Positions 17,349 through 28,300 of a stretch of 64,000 nucleotides of DNA are shown here, piece by piece (the stretch's first letter is position 1; each line of letters begins with the position of its first letter). A model generated the notes under the pieces. It was not told the DNA's origin. It was given only the letters and a program-made list of their open reading frames with translations, and did not search any database. Origin of the DNA: Woeseiaceae bacterium (lineage in GTDB: Bacteria; Pseudomonadota; Gammaproteobacteria; Steroidobacterales; Woeseiaceae); contig JAJFKT010000026.1 of NCBI GenBank assembly GCA_021773075.1, positions 310,356 to 374,355 of the forward strand, given 5' to 3'. The position numbers and the translations under genes were made by a program.

Positions 17349-19778
17349 ATGATGACGCACACCTATCGTATTTTTTCGGTAGCAACAATTCTAATAGTTT
17401 CAGCGGTACCGATTATGTCGTCGGCGCAAGTATTGGACGAAATTACCGTAACTGCTCAGAAGCGAGAACAGGACATTCAGGATGTTGGTATCGCGATAAC
17501 GGCGTTCACTGGCGACCAGATGAACGCGTTGGGCGTCGTACGAAGTTTCGACATTGCGACGTTTTCACCCGGCGTACATATTAGTGGAAACATCGCGGGG
17601 CAAAACACACAGTTTACGATTCGTGGAGTGACACAGAACGATTTTAACGACATCGTTGAAGCGCCGAACGCTGCATACCTCGATGAGGGTTACCTCGCGG
17701 TTGCACAGGCACAAACGTTCGCGGTATTTGATATCGATCGCGTCGAAATACTCAAGGGTCCGCAGGGAACACTATTTGGCCGCAACGCGACAGGCGGTCT
17801 CATTCACTACATTTCACGCAAGCCGAGTTTTGATGAGGTTGACGGCTACGTTGATCTCACCTATGGCCTGTTTGATAGCAATGCCGATGCCACCTCGATT
17901 CGATTGCAGGGCGCTGTCGGTGGGCCGATCAGCGACAAAGTGGCCGGGCGTGTGGCTGTTTATTACAACGAGCACGATGGCTATCTGAATAACCTGTATC
18001 CGTCGCAGGCGCCGGGTGGTTTGGGTGGCGGTTCGCCTGGCCCAGGCGCAGGGGCGGATATGGGTGACGATGACACCATATCGATTCGCGCCACGTTCGA
18101 TTTCAAACTGGGGTCAGCAGAGCAAGGACTGTTTCGAGTTTCAGCTAATTACAGTGATACGGAATTTGCCACAGGCCCGTATCAATCAAAATCAACCATC
18201 GGTGTTTTGGATGCGGCTGGAAACCTGATCAATGTTATCGATACGCCGGCCAATGAGACGCGGCTAACGATTCAAGGTGCCGGGGATGGCGGCGGCGCAA
18301 TTATTGACGGCGGACAGATCGTACCTGGCGGCGGTGTTGGCCTTGGTGCTAGGCCCGTTGCTGGCGGCGATTTCTTCGGTTACATCGACCCTGACGGGGA
18401 CGACTTTGATACCAGCGGCGATTTTGCGTTTGATGATCAAGGCGGAACCGAAACCTCCGGCTTGAACGCACGCTTGGAGTGGAGTTTCGACAACGGCGTG
18501 GATCTGGTATCGATTACCGATTTCAAGGATTACGAAAAACTGGTATTTATTGACGTTGACTCAGGGCCCGGCAATCAGTTGGCCAACTACGCGGGCGTAG
18601 ACGCGACCTCGCTGACGCAGGAAATTCGTCTGAACTGGGAGAATGAAAAGTCGCGATATGTTGTTGGCTTTTATTACCTCAATATCGATACTGACTCAGA
18701 CAATGGCCTGAAGGCGCCGGAGAATAGCATCATCAATGGCCTCGATATCGGTGTCATCGCAACACTGGAGACCGACTCCTACAGTCTGTTTGGGCAGGGT
18801 GAATTCGATTTGTCGGATACGCTGACTGCCACTGTTGGCATCCGGGCAATACGCGAAGAAAAAGACTTCAGTACTGGCATCGGCATCTTCCCGTCGTTCG
18901 ATAGCTTTACGGTCAACCAGGGCGACTTTATCCCGAATATATTCGGTGCCGGTTCGCCATTCCTTGAAACCGATAGTCGGTCAGACACTTTATGGGCAGG
19001 AAAGCTGCAACTTGACTGGCGCGTAACAGAAGACTTATTACTTTACGGTGGTATTAATCGTGGTGCTAAAGCCGCCAGCTACAATGCCCCGTTATTGGGT
19101 TCGTTCCTGGGTTCTGGCGGCGCGGCAAGCCTGCCATACGAGGAGGAGATTCTTACTAATTACGAGGTCGGCTTCAAATCGACATTGCACGACGGAAAGA
19201 CGCGAATCAACGGCAGCGCGTTCTACTATGACTACGAAGATTATCAGGCATTCCTGTTCGTCGGTGTTGGTGGCGTTGTCATCAACGCGGACGCAGAAAA
19301 TGTCGGCGTGGAGCTCGAAGTTCAAACCTCGCCTGCGGATGGTTGGGATCTGTTGTTGAGCGCCGCCTGGTTCGATGCGACGGTTAAGGATGTATTGTTC
19401 AATGCAGGCTCGACGTTGCCACCGCAAGATGTCGATCCGACCTACGCTCCTGAATTCCAGATCACAGGCCTTGTGCGCTACGAATGGGAAGCGCTGAACG
19501 GCCGGATGAATATTCGCGGCGACGTTAGCTACTCCGATGAATTTTTCTACAACCTGAGAAACTTCGATGCTGACAAGTTCGATGCATACACAGTGCTCAA
19601 TCTCGGGGTGGGTTGGCTAAGCGAAAACGGTGATTGGCAATTTGACTTCAAGATAAACAATGTGACAGACGAGCGAGTCGGCATCCAGGGATTTGATCTC
19701 GCAACATTGTGTGGCTGTAACGAAGTTTCCTACCAGCCCCCAACCTGGTACGGCATTAGTTTGAAGCGCTCGTTCTAG
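17349..19778 (+). CDS. TonB-dependent receptor
   Basis: Signal peptide; 'LDEITVTAQKREQDIQDVGIAITAF', 'VEILKGPQGTLFGRNATGGLIHYIS', C-terminal aromatic residue. Confidence 0.93.
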   Translation: MMTHTYRIFSVATILIVSAVPIMSSAQVLDEITVTAQKREQDIQDVGIAITAFTGDQMNALGVVRSFDIATFSPGVHISGNIAGQNTQFTIRGVTQNDFNDIVEAPNAAYLDEGYLAVAQAQTFAVFDIDRVEILKGPQGTLFGRNATGGLIHYISRKPSFDEVDGYVDLTYGLFDSNADATSIRLQGAVGGPISDKVAGRVAVYYNEHDGYLNNLYPSQAPGGLGGGSPGPGAGADMGDDDTISIRATFDFKLGSAEQGLFRVSANYSDTEFATGPYQSKSTIGVLDAAGNLINVIDTPANETRLTIQGAGDGGGAIIDGGQIVPGGGVGLGARPVAGGDFFGYIDPDGDDFDTSGDFAFDDQGGTETSGLNARLEWSFDNGVDLVSITDFKDYEKLVFIDVDSGPGNQLANYAGVDATSLTQEIRLNWENEKSRYVVGFYYLNIDTDSDNGLKAPENSIINGLDIGVIATLETDSYSLFGQGEFDLSDTLTATVGIRAIREEKDFSTGIGIFPSFDSFTVNQGDFIPNIFGAGSPFLETDSRSDTLWAGKLQLDWRVTEDLLLYGGINRGAKAASYNAPLLGSFLGSGGAASLPYEEEILTNYEVGFKSTLHDGKTRINGSAFYYDYEDYQAFLFVGVGGVVINADAENVGVELEVQTSPADGWDLLLSAAWFDATVKDVLFNAGSTLPPQDVDPTYAPEFQITGLVRYEWEALNGRMNIRGDVSYSDEFFYNLRNFDADKFDAYTVLNLGVGWLSENGDWQFDFKINNVTDERVGIQGFDLATLCGCNEVSYQPPTWYGISLKRSF

Positions 19779-19788
19779 AACAAGGCCC

Positions 19789-20847
19789 GTGCGATCGCGT
19801 TTCCTGTTGTTGGTATTATTGCCACTGGCAGGATTCGCGTGGGGTGCCGAATTTGAGCTCAAGCTGCATCACTCGCTACCGGCAGTAGCTCCGGCACACC
19901 ATAAAATGCTCGTACCCTGGGCAGAGAAGGTTGAACAGGAGTCGGGTGGTCGCCTGTCGATCACGGTGTATCCCTCTATGCAGCTGGGAGGTCAGGCGCC
20001 CCAGCTTATCGACCAGGCGCGTGATGGTGTGGTCGACATCGTTTGGACCTTGGCCGGTTATACCCCGGGACGCTTTCCGAGGCTGGAAGCATTCGAGTTG
20101 CCGTTCCTGAATACTGATCCTATCGTCATGAATCTGGCGCTTCACGATTTCGTTGCACGTTATGAGGAAGAATTTCGCGAGTATCATTTGATCGCGGCAT
20201 TCACACATTTCGGTCAGGCACTGCACTCTCGTGAACCGGTTCGCAGGGCATCAGATTTACGCGGTATGAATATCAGAGTGCCAAGCCGTATGTGCGGTTG
20301 GATTGTCAGCGCCATGGGGGCTGTTCCGATCGGATCGCCCGTGTCAAAAATCCCTGAATTGTTATCCAAAGGTGTCGTCGATGGCGCCATGATCCCTTTT
20401 GAGGTCGTTCAGGCTGTGAAAGTCGACGAACTTGTTGATTACCACATCACTTTGGATTCCAGCCGATCCGACCGATTCAATACCCAGATTTTCCTCATCG
20501 CGATGAACCGTGATAGTTATGCGGCGTTGCCCGCGGATTTGCAGCAGGTGATCGACGACAACTCGGGACAGCAAACGGCACGCTGGCTTGGAGAGCTCTG
20601 GTCGCAGAATGAGGCACCCGGGCAACAGCTTGCTGCAGAATCCGGCGAGCTGATTGCGCTTTCTCCACAAGAAGTAGAGGTATTGCGAACCATGGTTGAA
20701 GCGCCGGTTCATGAACGCTGGTTTCGAGAGGTAGCAAAAAAGGGTCTGGATGGCCCGGCATTGCTTAGTGAGGTTCGGCAACTGATTGACGTGTGGATTA
20801 GCAGAGAATCAAAGCAGCAACAAAGTGGACAGGAGCAGCGGCAATGA
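19789..20847 (+). CDS. TRAP transporter substrate-binding protein (DctP family)
   Basis: GTG start, signal peptide; 'LKLHHSLPAVAPAHHKMLVPWAEKVEQESGGRLSITVYPSMQLGG'. Confidence 0.9.
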   Translation: MRSRFLLLVLLPLAGFAWGAEFELKLHHSLPAVAPAHHKMLVPWAEKVEQESGGRLSITVYPSMQLGGQAPQLIDQARDGVVDIVWTLAGYTPGRFPRLEAFELPFLNTDPIVMNLALHDFVARYEEEFREYHLIAAFTHFGQALHSREPVRRASDLRGMNIRVPSRMCGWIVSAMGAVPIGSPVSKIPELLSKGVVDGAMIPFEVVQAVKVDELVDYHITLDSSRSDRFNTQIFLIAMNRDSYAALPADLQQVIDDNSGQQTARWLGELWSQNEAPGQQLAAESGELIALSPQEVEVLRTMVEAPVHERWFREVAKKGLDGPALLSEVRQLIDVWISRESKQQQSGQEQRQ

Positions 20848-20866
20848 CCTGTGCTGCCTGGAGCTG

Positions 20867-21361
20867 ATGATGCATTTGTATGTAATACACAGGCGACTGG
20901 AAGCCATCGCACGCATTTTTGCATTGGTCGGTGGTGTGCTGTTGTGTCTGCTTGCGGCCCTGGTCGTAACAAGCATTGTTGGGCGAGTCGTGTTCGGACG
21001 ACCCATCGCGGGAAGTTTTGAGATTGTCGCAATGGGCGCGGCCATTAGCGTATTTCTTTGTCTGCCTTATTGTCATTGGCAACGCGGCAACGTCGTCGTC
21101 AAATTGTTTTTTTCAGATGTCGAAAAACGGCTGACACATTGGCTGGATGCGTTGGCGTCTGCCTTTTACGGGGCTATTGCTATAGCCTTTGCCTGGCGGA
21201 TGAGCGCTGGACTAGTCGATGCGATTGAATATCAGGATATTTCCGTGATTATCGGTCTGCCTCTTTGGTTCGCCTACCCGGTGGCAATTGGGTCTTTCTT
21301 ACTTCTTGCTGCGAGTTGTGCTGCGACGGCCATCGGCGGTTTTAAGGTCGACTCAGAGTGA
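20867..21361 (+). CDS. TRAP transporter small permease (DctQ)
   Basis: Short 4-TM protein between dctP- and dctM-like genes; start trimmed to ATG 20867. Confidence 0.82.
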   Translation: MMHLYVIHRRLEAIARIFALVGGVLLCLLAALVVTSIVGRVVFGRPIAGSFEIVAMGAAISVFLCLPYCHWQRGNVVVKLFFSDVEKRLTHWLDALASAFYGAIAIAFAWRMSAGLVDAIEYQDISVIIGLPLWFAYPVAIGSFLLLAASCAATAIGGFKVDSE

Positions 21362-22674
21362 GCGTGACGTATGCCCTGACCGGGCTTGCCGTGTTAACGG
21401 TGCTCCTTGTGCTTCGCTTCCCGTTAGGGCCTGCGATGTTGCTCGTGGGTATGGGGGGATATGCAACTTTATCGGGCCCGGGTCCGCTATTGGACTTTAT
21501 GAAATCCGCCGCCTATTGGCGTTTTGCATCCTATGATTTCTCGGTCATACCGATGTTCCTCTTAATGGGACAAATCGCCGCGCGGTCCAGTCTCAGCAGC
21601 TCACTGTTCGGTGCCGCAAACTCGTTTTTCGGTCATCGCAAAGGCGGCGTCGCCATGGCGGCGGTCGGAGGATGCGGTGCTTTCGGGGCAATCTGTGGCT
21701 CCTCTTTGGCGACCGCTGGCGCGATGGCCCAGGTGGCGCTACCCGAGCTCAAACGCTATCGCTATTCAGGCGCCCTTGCGACGGGTTCACTGGCTGCTGG
21801 TGGAACCCTGGGCATTTTGATTCCACCGTCAGTTGCACTGGTCGTCTATGCGGTCGCAGTGCAGGCCAATGTGGTTCGAATGTTTGAGGCGGCCCTGATT
21901 CCAGGTTTGCTGGCGATGATGACGTTTTGGGCCACCATTGCCATTTACGTTCGGCTCGTGCCCGGCGCCGGGCCAGTGGGAAAACGTGCGACCTGGCGCG
22001 AGAGACTTCGCGCGCTGGCGGCCACCTGGCCCAGCGCAACGATTTTCCTGGTCGTCGTAGGCGGAATTTACGCAGGCTTTTTTGATCCTACGGAGGCGGC
22101 GGCAGTGGGTGTTGTCGGGTCGGCCGCGGCAGCCTGGGCCAATGGCAGCCTGAATCGTCGCGTATTCAAAGAGGCACTACTTGGCGCTGCTGAAACGACC
22201 GCCATGATTTTCATTATTCTCCTGGGCGCAGAATTTCTGAATGCCTTTCTGGCGCTGTCCGGTTTTCCATCCTTCATGGCTGAACTGGCCGCTCAAAGTG
22301 GCTGGAGCCCCTATACGATCTTGCTACTCATGCTCGTTTTCTATCTGTTGCTGGGATGTTTCATGGACAGTCTGGCGATGATCTTTCTGACCGTTCCGGT
22401 GTTTTGGCCGATCGCCGCAAGTTTGGATTTTGGGCTGTCGCCGGCGGACCTGCAAATATGGTTCGGTATTATCACCCTCGTGGTCGTTGAGTTGGGATTA
22501 ATAACACCGCCAGTTGGCATGAATGTACTCATCATCAACAAGGCCGCCGGCGACGTGCCGTTGCGGGATACGTTTATGGGCACTTTGCCCTTTGTTCTTG
22601 CAGAGCTTATTCGAGTGATGTTGCTGATTATTTTTCCAGGAATAATATTATTCCTGCCCAGGTTGTTGTCATGA
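21358..22674 (+). CDS. TRAP transporter large permease (DctM)
   Basis: 'CGAFGAICGSSLATAGAMAQVALPELKRYRYSGALATGSLAAGGTLGILIPPSVALVVYA'; 4-nt overlap with dctQ. Confidence 0.92.
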   Translation: MSVTYALTGLAVLTVLLVLRFPLGPAMLLVGMGGYATLSGPGPLLDFMKSAAYWRFASYDFSVIPMFLLMGQIAARSSLSSSLFGAANSFFGHRKGGVAMAAVGGCGAFGAICGSSLATAGAMAQVALPELKRYRYSGALATGSLAAGGTLGILIPPSVALVVYAVAVQANVVRMFEAALIPGLLAMMTFWATIAIYVRLVPGAGPVGKRATWRERLRALAATWPSATIFLVVVGGIYAGFFDPTEAAAVGVVGSAAAAWANGSLNRRVFKEALLGAAETTAMIFIILLGAEFLNAFLALSGFPSFMAELAAQSGWSPYTILLLMLVFYLLLGCFMDSLAMIFLTVPVFWPIAASLDFGLSPADLQIWFGIITLVVVELGLITPPVGMNVLIINKAAGDVPLRDTFMGTLPFVLAELIRVMLLIIFPGIILFLPRLLS

Positions 22675-23447
22675 TCAGAGACAGCTATGCGCCGGATCGT
22701 GTTGAATATTTCGCTCTCATGGGTATACCTTTGGTCGAGCCGGGTGATGACCTGACAGGCCTGATCGTAGCGGCTTTGGCGTCCAACAATATGACACTGA
22801 TGGAGGGTGACATTGTGGTGGTCGCCCAGAAGGTTGTTTCCAAGGCGGAGGGTCGAATAGTTACTCTGGCCGATGTGAAGCCTTCAGAGGAAGCCAGGCT
22901 CAGGGCCGCGGAGACCGACAAGGATCCGGCCCTCGTTCAAGTCATCCTTGATGAATCCAACGAGGTTGTTCGGCAGCATCACGGTGTCGTCATCGTTGAG
23001 CATCGATTGGGCTTCGTGATGGCGAACGCGGGTGTCGATCAGTCGAATTCAAATTCCGGTGAAGTAATACTTCTTCCTGAAGATCCCGATGCATCAGCGG
23101 CCCGTTTGGCAACTTCACTGCAAGAGATCGGTGGACAGAATGTAGCTGTGATCGTCAGCGACAGTATCGGTCGTGCATGGCGCAATGGCACAGTTGGTCA
23201 TGCGCTGGGTGTTGCCGGTATGCGAGCTTTGATCGACCTGCGAGAAACGATAGATTTGTTCGAGCGACCGATGCAGGTAACGGAAGTTGCGCTTGCTGAT
23301 GAGATCGCGGCGGGCGCGTCGGCGCTAATGGGGCAGGGTGCAGAAGCCAAACCAGTTGTGATCGTTAGAGGTTTTAACCTGGTTCCCGACGATGAAGCCT
23401 CTGTGCAAACACTGCTGCGATCCAGGGATCTGGATCTATTTCGATGA
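22671..23447 (+). CDS. cofE: Coenzyme F420-0:L-glutamate ligase
   Basis: 258 aa; 'DIVVVAQKVVSKAEGRIV', 'SDSIGRAWRNGTVGHALGVAGM'; lacks the C-terminal nitroreductase domain of actinobacterial FbiB. Confidence 0.92.
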   Translation: MIRDSYAPDRVEYFALMGIPLVEPGDDLTGLIVAALASNNMTLMEGDIVVVAQKVVSKAEGRIVTLADVKPSEEARLRAAETDKDPALVQVILDESNEVVRQHHGVVIVEHRLGFVMANAGVDQSNSNSGEVILLPEDPDASAARLATSLQEIGGQNVAVIVSDSIGRAWRNGTVGHALGVAGMRALIDLRETIDLFERPMQVTEVALADEIAAGASALMGQGAEAKPVVIVRGFNLVPDDEASVQTLLRSRDLDLFR

Positions 23448-24409
23448 GCGGGCAGGTACTTGTTTTGTCCGGCGGTGTCGGTGGCGCAAAACTGGCCTTG
23501 GGTTTGTCGAAAATTCTTGAACCAGAGGAACTCCTGATCGTCGCCAACACGGGCGACGACTTCGAACACATGGGGTTTTATATTTGCCCCGACATCGACA
23601 CGTTGCTGTATACGCTTGGCGGTGTCAGCAATACGGAGACCGGCTGGGGACGAGCGGAGGAGACCTGGTCGTTCATGCAGAATCTGCAACAAAACCATCC
23701 CGAGCAGGCCTGGTTCCAACTGGGTGATAAGGATCTTGAGACGCATAGATACCGTACCGAGGTATTAGCCAGTGGCAAGACTCTTACGGAAGTCACAGCA
23801 AGTCTCGCGCGTCGTTTTCAGATCGGAGCATCAATCCTGCCCATGACTGACGACCCGATGCAGACTTTTGTTTTGGCGGAGTCGGATGCGGGAAAACAGT
23901 GGTTGCCATTCCAGGAATACTTCGTCCGGCAGCGATGCGAGCCGCGTATATGCAGTATCGAGTTTCGTGGGAGAGATAACGCGGCTTTGTCGCCGCAACT
24001 GGAAGGCGCGATTACGGGCGGTAGAATAAGGGCGGTCGTTTTGTGCCCTTCGAATCCGTATCTGAGTATTGACCCCATTCTCGCCGTACCAGGCATGAAG
24101 GAATTGTTGCGCGCCTGTAAAGCACCGGTAATCGCTGTGTCACCAGTGGTTGACGGAAAAGCGCTGAAAGGGCCGACGACCAAAATAATGCAGGAGTTGG
24201 GTCTGGTCAGCGATGTTACGACCATTGCCGAGCATTATCGCGGTATCGTCGATGGCCTTGTAATCGATGAAAAAGATAGTGGCGCACTTGAGACCGTTCA
24301 GGCGAAGGGTATTTCTGCGACCGCTACGAATACCATCATGCTCACACTGGAAGACCGTATTGCGCTGGCCCGGGACGTATTAAAATTCGCGGTCGAACTT
24401 GCTGGTTGA
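23444..24409 (+). CDS. cofD: 2-phospho-L-lactate (or analogue) transferase, F420 biosynthesis
   Basis: 'VLVLSGGVGGAKLALGL', 'NTGDDFEHMGFYICPDIDTLLYTLGG', 'FQLGDKDLETHRYRTEVL', 'VAVSPVVDGKALKGPTTKIM'. Confidence 0.93.
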   Translation: MSGQVLVLSGGVGGAKLALGLSKILEPEELLIVANTGDDFEHMGFYICPDIDTLLYTLGGVSNTETGWGRAEETWSFMQNLQQNHPEQAWFQLGDKDLETHRYRTEVLASGKTLTEVTASLARRFQIGASILPMTDDPMQTFVLAESDAGKQWLPFQEYFVRQRCEPRICSIEFRGRDNAALSPQLEGAITGGRIRAVVLCPSNPYLSIDPILAVPGMKELLRACKAPVIAVSPVVDGKALKGPTTKIMQELGLVSDVTTIAEHYRGIVDGLVIDEKDSGALETVQAKGISATATNTIMLTLEDRIALARDVLKFAVELAG

Positions 24410-24413
24410 TCAA

Positions 24414-25001
24414 ATGAGCCGGGACGAAAGGGACAAATGGGACGATCGCTACCGACAAGGTAGCTATGCAAACAGGCCACACGCGACCGCCCTGTTATCG
24501 GAGTGGTTGCCGCGCCTGCCAAAGGGCCGTGCGCTGGATGTCGGCTGCGGGGCAGGGCGAAATTCGCTCTTTCTTGCTGCAGCGGGTTACCAGGTTGATG
24601 CAGTGGATATTTCTCAGGTGGCCCTTGATCGTGCCCGGCAGACAGCCGATTCCAACGGTCTAAGCGTCGAGTGGATTCAGGCGGATCTCGATGTTGACGC
24701 GTTACCAGAGGGACCTTATGACCTGATAGTCATGGTTCGTTTTGTCAACCAGCCACTAATTTCTCAATTGCTTGATCGCCTGCGCGAGGGCGGTTACCTC
24801 GTTTGTGAGCAACATCTGATTACTCACCGCGAGGTGGTCGGCCCGCGCAACTCCGCTTATCGGCTACGATCGAATGAACTGCTCGAGATCGTGCGAGATG
24901 CCCGTGTGCTGTTTTATCACGAAGGTATCGTTGTGGACCCGGATAGCAGGCAGGCTGCACTGGCGCAGCTTGTTGCCTGTCGCGGCAAGCCGGATTTCTG
25001 A
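24414..25001 (+). CDS. Class I SAM-dependent methyltransferase
   Basis: 'GRALDVGCGAGRNSLFLAAAGYQVDAVDIS'; ATG 4 nt after the cofD stop. Confidence 0.85.
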   Translation: MSRDERDKWDDRYRQGSYANRPHATALLSEWLPRLPKGRALDVGCGAGRNSLFLAAAGYQVDAVDISQVALDRARQTADSNGLSVEWIQADLDVDALPEGPYDLIVMVRFVNQPLISQLLDRLREGGYLVCEQHLITHREVVGPRNSAYRLRSNELLEIVRDARVLFYHEGIVVDPDSRQAALAQLVACRGKPDF

Positions 25002-25002
25002 G

Positions 25003-25335
25003 CTATGACTTTGATTCGCGCTGCGATCGCTGCGCTTTGAACGCCGCGAGTTTTTCGTCAGACACCGGCAATTGATGATTCGCTTTCCACTCCGAGTAAG
25101 TGATGCCGTATACGCGTTGTTTGGCCTCATCCTCGGAAAGCGACCAGCCACGTTGTTCTGCGGCATCGAGGTACCACTCGCTCAGGCAATTGCGGCAAAA
25201 CTCGGCTAGCAACATCAAGTCGATGTTCTGCACATCGCTTCGATTCCCAAGGTGACTTAGCAGGCGCCGGAAGACCGCGGCCTCAACGGCCTCAACAACA
25301 TCTGATTCTGCACCCGCATCATCGGGCATACCCAA
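25003..25335 (-). CDS. DUF1244-family protein
   Basis: 'VFRRLLSHLGNRSDVQNIDLMLLAEFCRNCLSEWYLDAAE...VYGITYSEWKANHQ'. Confidence 0.8.
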   Translation of the reverse strand: MGMPDDAGAESDVVEAVEAAVFRRLLSHLGNRSDVQNIDLMLLAEFCRNCLSEWYLDAAEQRGWSLSEDEAKQRVYGITYSEWKANHQLPVSDEKLAAFKAQRSQRESKS

Positions 25336-25362
25336 GCTTTGGTCTGGAAGCGTCGTAAGCGT

Positions 25363-28300
25363 TTACCGTGACTCGACGGAAACAGCGTCGTCCCGATTTG
25401 GATTGGCTGCCGCAGCCATCAGAATGGTGGGCGAGTTATGACTGTCCGTTACGATAACGCCGAGTTCGTGCATTGCGTCCTGTACTGCTGCGGAGACACT
25501 GTGCAAGGGCGCGCCGCCACCTTCCCCACAACCTTTGGCACCGTTATAGCTGAACGGTGACGGTGACGAAGTGCTCGTGCATTTCAAGTCCGGCATATTC
25601 AGGGAAGTCATCGGTGCGTAGTCCGTAAACGTCGCCGTGATCATATTGCCCTCATCGTCGAATTGAAATGCCTCCTGCATAGCAGCACCGATGCCATGAC
25701 AAGCGGCGCCATGCACCTGGCCCTCGACAATCTTGGGGTTCATGGCGACACCACAATCATCGACTATGACGTAATCCAGAATTGTTGGCTGATATGTTTT
25801 GGGATCGACTTCGACTACGGATATATGAATTTGCGCCGCGTAAGTGAGCGTCAGATTGCCAAACTTCTTTCCCTTGTCAGGAAGATCGAAGGGTGGCTTA
25901 TAGACGTGCAGGACGTTCAGCGTGATGTCCCGGAACTCCTCAGGGACGCTGGCGGTATTGCAGTTGGCAAGATTCGACAGCATCCAGAAATTGATAGCGC
26001 GCTCGGGATGGCCTGTCACGCGAACTTCCGGGCCCATTTCGCCGACACCGAGCTCGAGCTCGTCCGGAGTGGCCTCGAGCGCAAAACTTGCCAGGCGCTT
26101 GAGCTCCGCCTTGAGTTTTTCCGCCGCGCCATGCGCAGCTGAAAGACCAGTGACGACAAACTGGCTGGCGATCGTGCCGGATAGTCCAGCGTAACTGTTC
26201 CACTGGCTGTCGAAACCGGATCGTACTTTCACCATGTCGGGGCCGACATTAAGATCATCGGCTATAACCTGTGAAGTGACCGTCTCATGCCCCTGGCCCT
26301 GGGGTACGGAACCCAGCATCGCGACAATGGAACCATCAAGGCCGATCTTGATACGGCAGGACTCGGTATTGCCGGAGAATACTGCGTCGGGGTTGATCAG
26401 CGTAATTTGCCCGAAATTATTTGTTCCCGAGTCGACGGTGGAGCCAATCCCGATGCCGAGCAGACGGCCTTCGGCGCGCGCGTCGGCCTGTTTCTTGCGC
26501 CAATCGTCGTAACCAATCAAGTCCTTGGCTTTTTCGAGCATATCCGGATAGTCGCCGGAATCGTATACGCAGCCGTTTGGCGTTGTGTACGGCATCTGTT
26601 CAGGGCGAATGTAATTGCGAAGGCGCATTTCATCGGCGGCGATGCCAAGTTCATGGCCACAAATATCCAAAACACGTTCCATGAACCACAGATGCTGCAA
26701 GCGTGAGTAGCCTCGGTTTGGCGTACACGGTGGTTTGTTGGAGACAACCTGTGAGAAGTCGATCTGGATGTTGCGAACCCCGTACAGGCCACAGTAAACC
26801 TGTGACCATATGGCGCAGCCCAGCGGCTCATAACGGGTAAACGCACCGCAATCGTCGAGGTGTCGTGAACGAATGCCCTTGATAACACCATTCGCATCGA
26901 GCGCGATCTCGGTATCGAGGTAGGTTCGTTCACCACCATGAAATGACGCGAGATTATCGCTGCGAGTTTCAACCCACTTGACGGCACGGCCGCCAACAGT
27001 ACGCGCGGCAACGGCGGTCAGGCCGATGTAAGGGTGAATTACCGTTTTCGTACCGAAGTTTCCGCCAATGTCGTGTGTCCGCATGCGGATTTGTTCGGTA
27101 CTCACGCCGAGATAGCCAGCGAGCATCTGTGCCGTGACGCCTGGAAGTCCGTCGTTGGAGAGGATTTCAATATCGCCTCGCCTCGACCAACTGGCAACGG
27201 TGGCTGCGGCTTCGATGGGCGTACTGGAAAAACGGTGGAAGTGCATGCGCTTGATCTTGACGACATGCGCAGCCTCGGCAAACGCCGTGTCGACATCGCC
27301 GTGGTCCCAGACATCATTGAAAATGCGGTTGCTACCCACTGCTGGGTGGATGATCGTTTCGTCCTTGAGCGAATCTTCGGACGAGACGTTCACCGGTAGC
27401 GGTTCGTACTCGACCTCAACCAGATCGGCGGCATCCTCCACCAGGCGTGCGGATTCAGCGACGATCATCACAATCGGTTCACCCTGGTGCCGCACGGTGT
27501 CGATCGCAATACCGTGGTCGACGACCAGCGCTCCGGGTTCCGTTCCCAGCTGTAGAAACGGCTGGGTTTGTTCCGCTACCTCTGCGCCGGTCATCGTGAA
27601 TACGACTCCCGGCAGTGCGTCCGCCGCGGAGGTATCGATATTCAGGATTTTCGCGTGCGCATAGGGTGAGCGTACGAATCCGATGTGCAGCATTTCGTCA
27701 TGCTGGTAGTCGTCCACGAATAGTCCGAGACCGCGTACAAGTCGCTCATCTTCTTTGCGTCGCAAATGTTGCCCGACCCAGCTGTCACGGCCGTCGTGAT
27801 CGACCTGGATGGACGTTTGAATTGGCTTGACCGGGTTTATTGCATCCCTCGCGGTCTTGCGGCTTGCTTGCCCCGATACGATCGGCATAGCCGCACCCGT
27901 CGTTTCGTGCGGCGCTTGAGTTGCGTTCTCGGTGGCAGATTGTGCTGCCGAACCGAACAGGCGAGCAAAGAATGCGGCGATCGCGCCGAACAAGCCGATT
28001 CGCGGCGGTGCTGCGGCACTCGCGGCCTGTGAGACCGCCTCGAAATGTTCTTTGCTGGCCAACGCACTGCGCAGACTGTCAATAACGCTGTTGATTTCCT
28101 TTTCAGCGTAACCTCGCATGCCGCCGCCCGCGATGGACAGAATTTTGCCATAAATCTGCGTGGTACCCGTCCAGTTGACCGTGGTCCCACCGTCGCTGGC
28201 GTCGGCGAGCTCAAACGCAACAATCATGTTATAGGCGCCGCCCATTACGTTGCCCTTACCGACGTATCGTGCCCGGGTCGGTGCGTCGCGTTCGTCGAGC

